DNA of 41,050 bases. It comes from Mycolicibacterium vinylchloridicum (GTDB lineage Bacteria; Actinomycetota; Actinomycetes; Mycobacteriales; Mycobacteriaceae). The position numbers and the translations under genes were made by a program. The stretch is taken from NCBI RefSeq assembly GCF_013404075.1, contig NZ_JACBJQ010000046.1, forward strand, positions 1 through 41,050. The letters are read 5' to 3'. The notes beneath the pieces are model-generated. The model worked only from the letters and a program-made list of their open reading frames with translations. It did not search any database and was not told the origin of the DNA. This document shows, piece after piece, positions 35,009 through 41,050 of the stretch. The stretch's first letter is position 1, and each line of letters starts with the position of its first letter.

Positions 35009-36382
35009 CTACCGGTCGATGGCTTCCTTGATGAGCAGGGACGCTGAGCGCTTGAGGACGTCGCGCTCTCTGCTGGCATCGGCGATCGCCGCGCGCAACT
35101 GTTCCAGCTCGTCGCGCTCGACCGAGGACCCCGCGCTGCGTGATGACTGCGTGAGGAGGGGTCGGGCAGCAGCGTCGTCTCTGGCGGAAACTTCGCCCGG
35201 CAGTCGCGGGATCAGTTTGAGTCTGCTGCCTGCCCGGTCACGGGAGTCGCCTGTGCGGGGTGCGTTCACCACACTGCCCATCGCGCCCGGAGCTCCCATC
35301 AGCCCGCCAGGCGCTGCAGCCGGAACCGCGTTCGAGACGAGGGGTTCGGATGCGGCTGCCAAGCGGATGTGTGTGGTGGAGGAGTTGACCGATTGTGGTA
35401 CGGATAGGCCGCCGACGGTGCTGGCGCGGCCGAGTCCGGCTTGGACCTCCCTGGGGGCGTAGGAACCGGCGAGATTGGTTCCGGCGCCGCCCGATACGCC
35501 CGACGCAGTCGCCGCGGGGGGTGCTGCTGCGGCAGACGCTTGCGCGGCAGACACTGCGGCCGCGGCGCCTTCTGCTGCGTTGACGCCCGGCCCAGCGTTG
35601 AATCCGACTCCCGAGATCACATAACCCGTCATGCTCAGGAAGCCCATATATGGGTTGAGACCGCCTACGAGTGCTTCGAAATCCTGTATCGGTTGGCTGG
35701 TGAGGATCTGCAGCAGGAAGTCGGAGATGGGACCGCTCAATCGCGCTTCCGCGGTGGCGTTTGTTGTTGTGGTGATGGCGTTGTGTGTGGCTGTGGTGGC
35801 GGCTTGGTTGACGGCGGCTTGTTGGTTGGCGATGCCGTCGGGGTCGGTGTCGGGCGCTTTGGCGGTGAAGGGTGTGAGTGTGCTGGCGGCTGCGGTGGAG
35901 GCGCTGGCGTAGCCATACATCGCTGCAGTGTCTTGGGCCCACATCTCGGCGTAGATCGCTTCGGTGGTGGCGATGGCAGGAGTGTTCTGGCCCAGGATGT
36001 TGGTGGCCACCAGCGATGCGAGTGTGGCGCGGTTGGCCGCAATCAGTGGCGGTGGCACTGTGGCAGTGAAGGCGGCTTCGTAGGCTGCTGCTGCGGCTCG
36101 GGCTTGGGTGGCAGTCTGTTCGGCTTGTCCGGCGGTGATCTGCATCCAGGTGATATAGGGCGCCGCGGCGGCGGCCATGGACGCTGCTGCGGGTCCGATC
36201 CAGGGTTGGCTGGTCAGTTCGGTGATGATGGAGCGGTACGCCGTTGCGGCCGAGCTGAGTTCGGCAGCCAGACCGTCCCACGCCGTGGCTGCGGTGATCA
36301 TCGGTGCCGCGCCGGCGCCGACATACATCCGAGCGGAGTTGATCTCCGGCGGCAACAACCCGAAATCCAGTGGAGCGGTCAC
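35009..36382 (-). CDS. PPE family protein (second copy) with charged C-terminal tail
   Basis: A 457-residue PPE protein. The approximately 180-residue PPE domain starts TAPLDFGLLPPEINSARM and includes YITWMQITAGQAEQTA, the region that contacts EspG. An alanine-rich middle follows, then GGLSVPQSVNSS (SVP-type signature) near residue 325. The end is an unusual charged, heptad-like tail, ERDELEQLRAAIADASRERD, finishing LIKEAIDR. The first approximately 205 residues are almost identical to the preceding PPE. The gene overlaps that gene's end by 4 bases. It is probably secreted by this ESX system with the adjacent PE protein. Confidence 0.94.
   Translation of the reverse strand: MTAPLDFGLLPPEINSARMYVGAGAAPMITAATAWDGLAAELSSAATAYRSIITELTSQPWIGPAAASMAAAAAPYITWMQITAGQAEQTATQARAAAAAYEAAFTATVPPPLIAANRATLASLVATNILGQNTPAIATTEAIYAEMWAQDTAAMYGYASASTAAASTLTPFTAKAPDTDPDGIANQQAAVNQAATTATHNAITTTTNATAEARLSGPISDFLLQILTSQPIQDFEALVGGLNPYMGFLSMTGYVISGVGFNAGPGVNAAEGAAAAVSAAQASAAAAPPAATASGVSGGAGTNLAGSYAPREVQAGLGRASTVGGLSVPQSVNSSTTHIRLAAASEPLVSNAVPAAAPGGLMGAPGAMGSVVNAPRTGDSRDRAGSRLKLIPRLPGEVSARDDAAARPLLTQSSRSAGSSVERDELEQLRAAIADASRERDVLKRSASLLIKEAIDR
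35343..35482 (-). repeat. Second shared block between the PPE genes, copy 1
   Basis: About 140 bases coding for the GSYAPREVQAGLGRASTVGG and SVP region match 36680-36819 with about four differences, at a different offset (1337). The gene segment between the two shared blocks is not similar between the PPE genes. Confidence 0.8.
35745..36369 (-). repeat. Long direct repeat, copy 1 (within second PPE gene)
   Basis: These 625 bases match 37070-37694 at an offset of 1325, with one difference that I could see (35770 region, giving Thr versus Ala in NAIT[TA]TTNATAE). The repeat codes for the PPE domain. It starts and stops inside the two PPE genes. Confidence 0.9.
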
Positions 36383-37698
36383 TTGTGAACAGCCTCCTTG
36401 ATCAATCGGGCAGCCGCGTCACGCTCCAGCGCGACTTCGGCGTACTCGGCGCGCAGTCTCTCGAGCTCTGCGCGTGTCTCCGCGCTGAGGCCGGCACTGG
36501 TTCCTACCGGCGCATCGCAGATTTGCGAGGGAACGCCGCCGGGTGCATAAGGCACCTCGGGTAGCACTTTGACCCGACGTCTTTTGCGTGTCTTGGCGCT
36601 GTCGCGGGGGGCGTTCACCACGCTCGCCAGCATCGGCAAACCGCCGGCACCGGCCGCGGGGAGGGCATGTCCAACAAGAGGTTCGGATGCGGCTGCCAAG
36701 CGGATGGGTGTGGTGGAGGAGTTGACCGATTGTGGTACGGATAGGCCGCCGACGGTGCTGGCGCGGCCGAGTCCGGCTTGGACCTCCCTGGGGGCGTACG
36801 AACCGGTGAGATTGGTTGCGGCGTCGGTCGGCATGTCAGGTACTGCCGGCGGTGGTGGCACAGTCGGCATGGCCGCGAGTGCAGCTTTCGACGCTTCGAT
36901 GGACATCTGCGTGGCGACGAAATTCTGCGGAACCACAGCTGCGAACATTCCGCCGACCGTCCAACTCATCGGTGCGGTCAGCGCACCGACGAAGGACGAC
37001 ATCGCTTGATTGAGAGGGCTGTTGAACACATCGAAGATTGGTTGAAGCGGCGTTCCGGCTTTCGCAACAGCTTCCGCGGTGGCGTTTGTTGTTGCGGTGA
37101 TGGCGTTGTGTGTGGCTGTGGTGGCGGCTTGGTTGACGGCGGCTTGTTGGTTGGCGATGCCGTCGGGGTCGGTGTCGGGCGCTTTGGCGGTGAAGGGTGT
37201 GAGTGTGCTGGCGGCTGCGGTGGAGGCGCTGGCGTAGCCATACATCGCTGCAGTGTCTTGGGCCCACATCTCGGCGTAGATCGCTTCGGTGGTGGCGATG
37301 GCAGGAGTGTTCTGGCCCAGGATGTTGGTGGCCACCAGCGATGCGAGTGTGGCGCGGTTGGCCGCAATCAGTGGCGGTGGCACTGTGGCAGTGAAGGCGG
37401 CTTCGTAGGCTGCTGCTGCGGCTCGGGCTTGGGTGGCAGTCTGTTCGGCTTGTCCGGCGGTGATCTGCATCCAGGTGATATAGGGCGCCGCGGCGGCGGC
37501 CATGGACGCTGCTGCGGGTCCGATCCAGGGTTGGCTGGTCAGTTCGGTGATGATGGAGCGGTACGCCGTTGCGGCCGAGCTGAGTTCGGCAGCCAGACCG
37601 TCCCACGCCGTGGCTGCGGTGATCATCGGTGCCGCGCCGGCGCCGACATACATCCGAGCGGAGTTGATCTCCGGCGGCAACAACCCGAAATCCATCAT
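36379..37698 (-). CDS. PPE family protein (first copy) with charged C-terminal tail
   Basis: A 439-residue PPE protein and first gene of the ESX operon. The PPE domain begins MMDFGLLPPEINSARM, followed by a short middle (SWTVGGMFAAVVPQNFVATQ), GGLSVPQSVNSS, a basic patch KTRKRRRVKVLPEVP, and a coiled-coil-like end (ETRAELERLRAEYAEVALER, ending LIKEAVHK). GAGGTG lies upstream of the paired ATGs at 37698 and 37695. The open frame to 38085 is ignored. The 625 bases coding for the N-terminal part match the second copy with one visible difference. It is an expected EspG-dependent substrate. Confidence 0.94.
   Translation of the reverse strand: MMDFGLLPPEINSARMYVGAGAAPMITAATAWDGLAAELSSAATAYRSIITELTSQPWIGPAAASMAAAAAPYITWMQITAGQAEQTATQARAAAAAYEAAFTATVPPPLIAANRATLASLVATNILGQNTPAIATTEAIYAEMWAQDTAAMYGYASASTAAASTLTPFTAKAPDTDPDGIANQQAAVNQAATTATHNAITATTNATAEAVAKAGTPLQPIFDVFNSPLNQAMSSFVGALTAPMSWTVGGMFAAVVPQNFVATQMSIEASKAALAAMPTVPPPPAVPDMPTDAATNLTGSYAPREVQAGLGRASTVGGLSVPQSVNSSTTPIRLAAASEPLVGHALPAAGAGGLPMLASVVNAPRDSAKTRKRRRVKVLPEVPYAPGGVPSQICDAPVGTSAGLSAETRAELERLRAEYAEVALERDAAARLIKEAVHK
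36680..36819 (-). repeat. Second shared block between the PPE genes, copy 2
   Basis: Partner of 35343-35482. It ends where the alanine-rich tails diverge. Confidence 0.8.
37070..37694 (-). repeat. Long direct repeat, copy 2 (within first PPE gene)
   Basis: Partner of the repeat at 35745-36369. The near identity over 625 bases, next to unrelated flanking parts of the same genes, suggests recent duplication or ongoing gene conversion. Confidence 0.9.
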
Positions 37699-37920
37699 CG
37701 CAGGGACACCTCGGGGGCAGGCGTCGAAACTGGACGACGAGCGCCTGCCCAATCGCCGATCGCCGTAATGCTCACTGGCCGAGGAGAATCCACTCCATCG
37801 ATGGTGCGCCGGTTGTTGTTCACGCGGGAAATCGCCTTCCGGACAGTTGGCCGGTTCAGAGACGCGGCCGCAAAAGTTCGAAGCCCAGTGTGATGGGGGA
37901 CACTCCGCGCTGCAAGCGTG

Positions 37921-37937
37921 GTTCCGGTGAGCGGAAC
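37921..37937. promoter_or_regulatory. Inverted repeat GTTCCG-GTGAG-CGGAAC upstream of the PPE genes
   Basis: A perfect 6-bp inverted repeat about 220 bases upstream of the first PPE start, just downstream of the candidate promoter. It could be an operator, perhaps for the neighbouring IclR protein, but no second copy was found. The rest of 37699-38142 contains no gene I can support. Confidence 0.35.
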
Positions 37938-37955
37938 ATGCCTGTTGATAACGCG

Positions 37956-37984
37956 TTAATATAGTCAATGCACCACTTTGACAA
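37956..37984 (-). promoter_or_regulatory. Candidate promoter of the ESX operon
   Basis: On the minus strand, TTGTCA (37979-37984) and TATTAA (37956-37961) are separated by 17 bases, upstream of the first PPE gene. The stretch is much more AT-rich than its surroundings. TAACGCGTTA, a perfect palindrome, overlaps the -10 element at 37949-37958. The prediction rests on spacing and base composition only. Confidence 0.4.
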
Positions 37985-38142
37985 TACATTTCGGTAGAGC
38001 AGCGCGATCTTGGAGCTCCGCGACGGAACCGTCCGTGCGATGGCTTTCCTCGTTCGACACATGGCACGCGGAGGAACGGAACCACGAAACTACAACAGCC
38101 TTCACCCGGTTAGGGCCGGCTGCGGTCGGGCTGCCCGAGTCG

Positions 38143-39015
38143 CTAAGCCTGGCGCGTTGCCGACATCGTCTGGGGCGTGATGGCGAATCGACTGTGTTGT
38201 TCGTGCGCTTCGTTCGAGATATTGCGCGCTGTTGCCGACAATATGGGCGCGAGTCTACCTACGACAAGGCGGTGATTGGTGCCCGCCACCGACACCCCCG
38301 CAGCTGCAGAGAAGGCCGGCAGGGCAATGCCGAGGCAGGCGAGTTCGCTGCCATGATTACCTCTTTCGATGGCCAGGCCATGGTTGACCCGGACCTGGGC
38401 GAGCTCCCCATGCAGGCTGTTGAGAGCTGCTGCGGGGCTGTCGGTTCGACGGATCGCTGCCGCGGCGTACACGTCGTCGAGTGTCTCGGGTGCGAGCTGC
38501 GCGAGCATCGCTTTGCCCACCGCGGTGCAGTGCGCGGTTAGTCGCCGTCCGATCATGGAATGACTGACGTTAGCGAAATCACCTCCGGAACAGTCCAGAA
38601 AGTAAACCTCTGTCCGATCGAGGATTGCGAGGTGGGCAACCAACCCTGTGTGGGAGGCTAGCTCGTGAAGGTGAGGGAGTGCGATCGCGCGCAGGTTTGT
38701 GTGCCAAGCCCATCGGTCACCGAGGGCATAGGCACGATGACCCAGGTGATACTCAGTGGAAGACCGTTCCAACCATCCCAAGGCGACGAGCTGACACAAG
38801 ATTCGATAGGTGGTGGTGCGTGGCAGCCCGGTACGGAGGGCGACATCTTCGTGGGTCAGCCGTCGACCCGGGTGGTCGAAGACCTCGACGATCGACGTCA
38901 TTCGTTCGATCATCGAAGTGCCTGGGATCGCTGCCAGCGGTTGGGCATACCGGAGGCGTACGCCTGCTGACGAACTGGTTCGCGCACCCACGTCAGCCTC
39001 CCCTAGCCATTCCAT
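38143..39015 (-). CDS. IclR-family transcriptional regulator
   Basis: A 290-residue IclR-type regulator. The winged helix-turn-helix begins SMIERMTSIVEVFDHPGRRL, with the recognition helix in GLPRTTTYRILCQL. The effector domain has HLHELASHTGLVAHLAILDR, GRRLTAHCTAVGKAMLAQ and LACLGIALPAFSAAAGVSVA. Such proteins sense small acids. It lies downstream of the RibBA-like and small coiled-coil genes on the same strand (39-base gap) and upstream of the ESX operon. It may control either. The start at 39015 has AGGAAG nearby. A long N-terminal extension of about 35 residues precedes the usual domain start, so a later start is possible. Confidence 0.9.
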   Translation of the reverse strand: MEWLGEADVGARTSSSAGVRLRYAQPLAAIPGTSMIERMTSIVEVFDHPGRRLTHEDVALRTGLPRTTTYRILCQLVALGWLERSSTEYHLGHRAYALGDRWAWHTNLRAIALPHLHELASHTGLVAHLAILDRTEVYFLDCSGGDFANVSHSMIGRRLTAHCTAVGKAMLAQLAPETLDDVYAAAAIRRTDSPAAALNSLHGELAQVRVNHGLAIERGNHGSELACLGIALPAFSAAAGVSVAGTNHRLVVGRLAPILSATARNISNEAHEQHSRFAITPQTMSATRQA

Positions 39016-39053
39016 CCTCTTCCTGATTAGCCGCCAATCCCTCTAGGGCGCGT

Positions 39054-39272
39054 TCAGTCAGCCGGTGCTGAATAACGTTCGTGCAGCTGGTGCAGGAGCT
39101 GGAGCCGCTTCTCCAGTCGCTGTGAAGTCGCGGGGTCCGAATCGTTCGTCAGCGCCGCGAGCTCCTTGCTGACGACGTCAATCTCTTCTTTGAGACGAAA
39201 CTGGGCTTCGTCCAGCGTCAGGAGATCCTGGTCATCCCAGTCGGATTCGCCGAGAGTGCGAACTTCTTCCAT
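39054..39272 (-). CDS. Small acidic coiled-coil-like protein
   Basis: A 72-residue protein beginning MEEVRTLGESDWDDQDLL. It is strongly acidic at the front, with a probable coiled coil in LDEAQFRLKEEIDVVSKELA and a basic end (KRLQLLHQLHERY). The start at 39272 has GGAG upstream. ATG at 39278 and the longer frame to 39329, which overlaps the RibBA-like gene, are alternatives. It follows the RibBA-like gene by 19 bases, so the two are probably co-transcribed. I do not recognise a family. It may be an interaction partner of the RibBA-like protein. That is a guess from position. Confidence 0.6.
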   Translation of the reverse strand: MEEVRTLGESDWDDQDLLTLDEAQFRLKEEIDVVSKELAALTNDSDPATSQRLEKRLQLLHQLHERYSAPAD

Positions 39273-39291
39273 CGTCATCTCCGTTTCGTCG

Positions 39292-40449
39292 TCAGATTGC
39301 CAATAGATGCGCCGCGTGTTTCCGCGCATCGGTTGCAGGCGGAAATGGTGATTGCTCAGCAGTTTTGAGAGTTGCGACCTCGGTGACCACTAGGCCGCGT
39401 GCATGGATAGTGTCCGGATCAAACAGACGGCCGGTGAGGACGCGAACCTCCCGTGCACCCAGATGGGCGAGTATTGCTGCACCCGAGGTCATTACGTCAT
39501 CAGTGGGTTGTCCACCGCGGCCCGCAGCGTTGGTGTGGTCGACATGTCCGATTCCGGCTCGCGGTCCACGCAGGTAAACGATCACTCCTGCGCCGCTGTC
39601 GGAGATCGCCGCGCGCGCGGCGGCGAGGGTTGCTGCGCAGTCACAGTGGAGCCCGGCAAAGGTCTCGCCGGCACGGCATTCCTGGTGTAGATATGCGAGG
39701 ACGGGAAGCCGAAAATCGACCGACCCGTAGGTCACGCTCAGGTGCTCGGATCCGCTGTTTTTATCCCGGAACACGCTGAACTCGGCCATCCCGGACATCG
39801 TGTCGACGGTAGACGACGAGATACAGTCCACAAGATCGGTCGTCCGGCGCCGGTGGCGCACGATTTCGTCGATGGAAACCATTACCAGTCCGTGTTCATT
39901 TGCGATTTTCGACAGATCGTCACGCCGGGCCGTGGCTCCGTCGGGGTTGACGATCTCGCACAGCAGACCCGCTGGTGGCTCTCCGGCCATCGCGGCCAGG
40001 TCGACGGCCGCCTCAGCGCGTCCGGCGTGGTCGAACAAAGTATTGGTGCTTGCGCGCAGTGGAAGAACGTGCCCCGGACGAGTCAGGTCGGCTGGCCGTG
40101 TACCCGGGTGCGCGAGCGCGCGGACGGTGGCCGCGCGATCGTTGGCCGAAATGCCAGTCGTGGTTCCATTGACTGCATCGACGGTTACTGCCATGTTGGC
40201 CGATAGGCCGTCGGCACGTCCTGGAAACATCATCGGAATCTCGAGCGCATCGAGTCGATCGCCCGGCATCGCAACGCAGGCAAATCCGCTGCAATGTCGG
40301 ATTAGAAATGCCATCGCTCGCGCGGTCGTGTGCGATGCTGCCAACACCAGATCGCCTTCGCTGTCCGGGCTGTCACTGTGAAGCAGCACGACGAAGTCGC
40401 CGCGCCCAATGGCGATGATGGCTCTCTCGACGGTGTTCCCTGCGCTCAT
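39292..40449 (-). CDS. RibBA-like protein with altered active sites
   Basis: A 385-residue fusion resembling RibBA, which combines DHBP synthase and GTP cyclohydrolase II for riboflavin synthesis. In the RibB half, TTGISANDRAATVRAL and RPGHVLPLRA are conserved. The acidic loop DDEDRENEGDL, however, is reduced to HSDSPDSEGDL (24-34), and RAGHTEAAVDL reads HAGRAEAAVDL (141-151), losing the metal-binding histidine. In the RibA half, the zinc cysteines C258, C269 and C271 remain. HEGRGIG has become PRAGIG, and the DARDYGIG segment is changed. It probably does not make riboflavin precursors. A divergent paralogue (RibA1) exists in M. tuberculosis. A regulatory or new enzymatic role is inferred. 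Confidence 0.8.
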   Translation of the reverse strand: MSAGNTVERAIIAIGRGDFVVLLHSDSPDSEGDLVLAASHTTARAMAFLIRHCSGFACVAMPGDRLDALEIPMMFPGRADGLSANMAVTVDAVNGTTTGISANDRAATVRALAHPGTRPADLTRPGHVLPLRASTNTLFDHAGRAEAAVDLAAMAGEPPAGLLCEIVNPDGATARRDDLSKIANEHGLVMVSIDEIVRHRRRTTDLVDCISSSTVDTMSGMAEFSVFRDKNSGSEHLSVTYGSVDFRLPVLAYLHQECRAGETFAGLHCDCAATLAAARAAISDSGAGVIVYLRGPRAGIGHVDHTNAAGRGGQPTDDVMTSGAAILAHLGAREVRVLTGRLFDPDTIHARGLVVTEVATLKTAEQSPFPPATDARKHAAHLLAI

Positions 40450-40666
40450 TTCGTGGTGCTCCTCATCCTGATGAATGTCGGCCCGAATCGCAGGCCCACA
40501 CCGCGCCGAAGCCGGCCTGACTCCGTTTACCGGATTCGGTGTATTGGCCGAAAGCTGCGAGGTACGGTGCGTGGGTACTGAATCCTGGATGCAGGTCGAC
40601 GGTATCGTTTCTGTGTCCTATATCGCAAGCTTTTCGGCTTGCCGAAAGAAAGACAGGTCACATCAG
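40450..40666. other. Divergent intergenic region
   Basis: The 217 bases between the RibBA-like gene and the enoyl-CoA hydratase remnant hold the operator copy at 40582-40597 and no convincing gene. Confidence 0.5.
40582..40597 (+). promoter_or_regulatory. Operator copy ATCCTGGATGCAGGTC
   Basis: The left arm and GATG centre are perfect and the right arm keeps CAGG. It lies 69 bases before the enoyl-CoA hydratase remnant. This is the only copy on the right side of the ESX block, 25 kb from the nearest other. Confidence 0.6.
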
Positions 40667-40984
40667 ATGAGCGAGTTTGTCGAAGACAAAGTGGTCGATT
40701 ATTCACAACGCGGTGCTGTCGCAGTGATCACGATGACACGCGCTGCATACCGCAACGCCCAGAACAACCGCATGACCTATGAACTGGACGATGCGTTCTA
40801 CCGCGCCTCCGAGGACGAGTCCGTCAAGGTCGTCGTACTGGCGGGCGAGGGCAAACACTTCTCGGCCGGCCATGACATCGGGACGCCGGGGCGCGACATG
40901 GATGTGCACTTCGCGCGGCGGGCGGTTGCGTCCAGCAGAGTGGTGTACGAGTCGGACCTGATCAGCGGTACCGGCGTGTCGTAG
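40667..40984 (+). pseudogene. Truncated enoyl-CoA hydratase/isomerase
   Basis: This frame encodes only 105 residues. It begins MSEFVEDKVVDYSQRGAVAV and keeps NNRMTYELDDAFYRASEDES and GEGKHFSAGHDIGTPGRDMD, as in mycobacterial enoyl-CoA hydratases of the crotonase family (usually 260-300 residues). After about residue 88 the sequence stops resembling the family and ends at TAG. The second half, with the oxyanion-hole glycine region and glutamates, is absent. The other two frames after 40930 do not continue it, so a deletion or rearrangement is more likely than a simple frameshift. The operator upstream implies that it once belonged to the catabolic regulon. The last 66 bases of the window show no gene. 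Confidence 0.7.
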
Positions 40985-41050
40985 CCGGATGAATGAAGGT
41001 CATCGCGTGATTCTTCGAGAGACCCGCGAAAGTCACTCGAGCAAAGGAAT

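Noticed and set aside
36778..37893. Long plus-strand frame rich in Gly and Cys, PGRS-like in look
   Set aside because: It is antisense to the PPE genes. The glycine bias comes from the alanine-rich codons on the opposite strand.
37699..38085. Extension of the first PPE gene upstream of its double ATG
   Set aside because: The translated stretch is basic and cysteine-rich with no PPE similarity. The PPE domain starts at MMDFGLL, and the region has promoter-like sequence.
40450..40666. N-terminal extension of the hydratase remnant (frame from 40475)
   Set aside because: It reads through the operator and does not resemble the crotonase family. ATG at 40667 is preferred.

Overview
The window looks like DNA from a mycobacterium. 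It is GC-rich and carries a complete type VII (ESX) secretion locus with PE, PPE and WXG100 (Esx) genes, F420-type luciferase-like and mycofactocin-type dehydrogenase genes, and a dense set of acyl-CoA catabolic genes. Many neighbouring genes overlap by 4 bases (ATGA or GTGA). Nothing seen decides chromosome versus plasmid, or names the species. No tRNA, rRNA, CRISPR array or transposase gene was found.

Positions 192-20926 hold a catabolic region. The first plus-strand operon (654-8831) encodes three acyl-CoA dehydrogenase subunits, an SDR, an ACAD10/LvaA-like kinase, a class III CoA transferase, an Ltp-type thiolase-like protein and its DUF35 zinc-ribbon partner. Two minus-strand genes (8861-11111) encode a thiolase and a luciferase-like oxidoreductase. 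The second plus-strand set (11273-20926) encodes a mycofactocin-type SDR, a GntR/FCD regulator, a cyclase-family hydrolase, an aldehyde dehydrogenase, an amidohydrolase, an FMN reductase, an acyl-CoA synthetase, an AMACR-like protein and an SDR. Together they suggest activation, oxidation and C-C cleavage of an unknown branched or cyclic acid or aldehyde. A recurring 16-bp site, ATCCTG-GATR-CAGGAT, lies before the main transcription units, including gntR itself. It is proposed as the operator of a local GntR regulon.

Positions 20946-37698 hold a 16.7-kb minus-strand ESX-5-type locus. In transcription order it reads PPE, PPE, PE, esxM-like, esxN-like, eccB, eccC, espG, eccD, mycP, eccE, eccA. 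The proteins resemble M. tuberculosis ESX-5 products and the substrate block matches PPE26-PPE27-PE19-esxM-esxN. However, eccB and eccC sit downstream of the substrates instead of at the front. The mycosin appears to have lost its catalytic serine (GTS changed to GPG), although the gene is intact. The two PPE genes share a 625-bp block with one visible difference, a sign of recent duplication or gene conversion.

Positions 38143-41050 hold an IclR regulator, a small coiled-coil-like protein and a RibBA-like protein with several altered active-site residues (all minus strand), then a short, apparently broken enoyl-CoA hydratase gene on the plus strand. That last gene is preceded by another copy of the regulon site, so the candidate GntR regulon flanks the ESX block on both sides. 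One reading is that the ESX locus was inserted into an older catabolic region.
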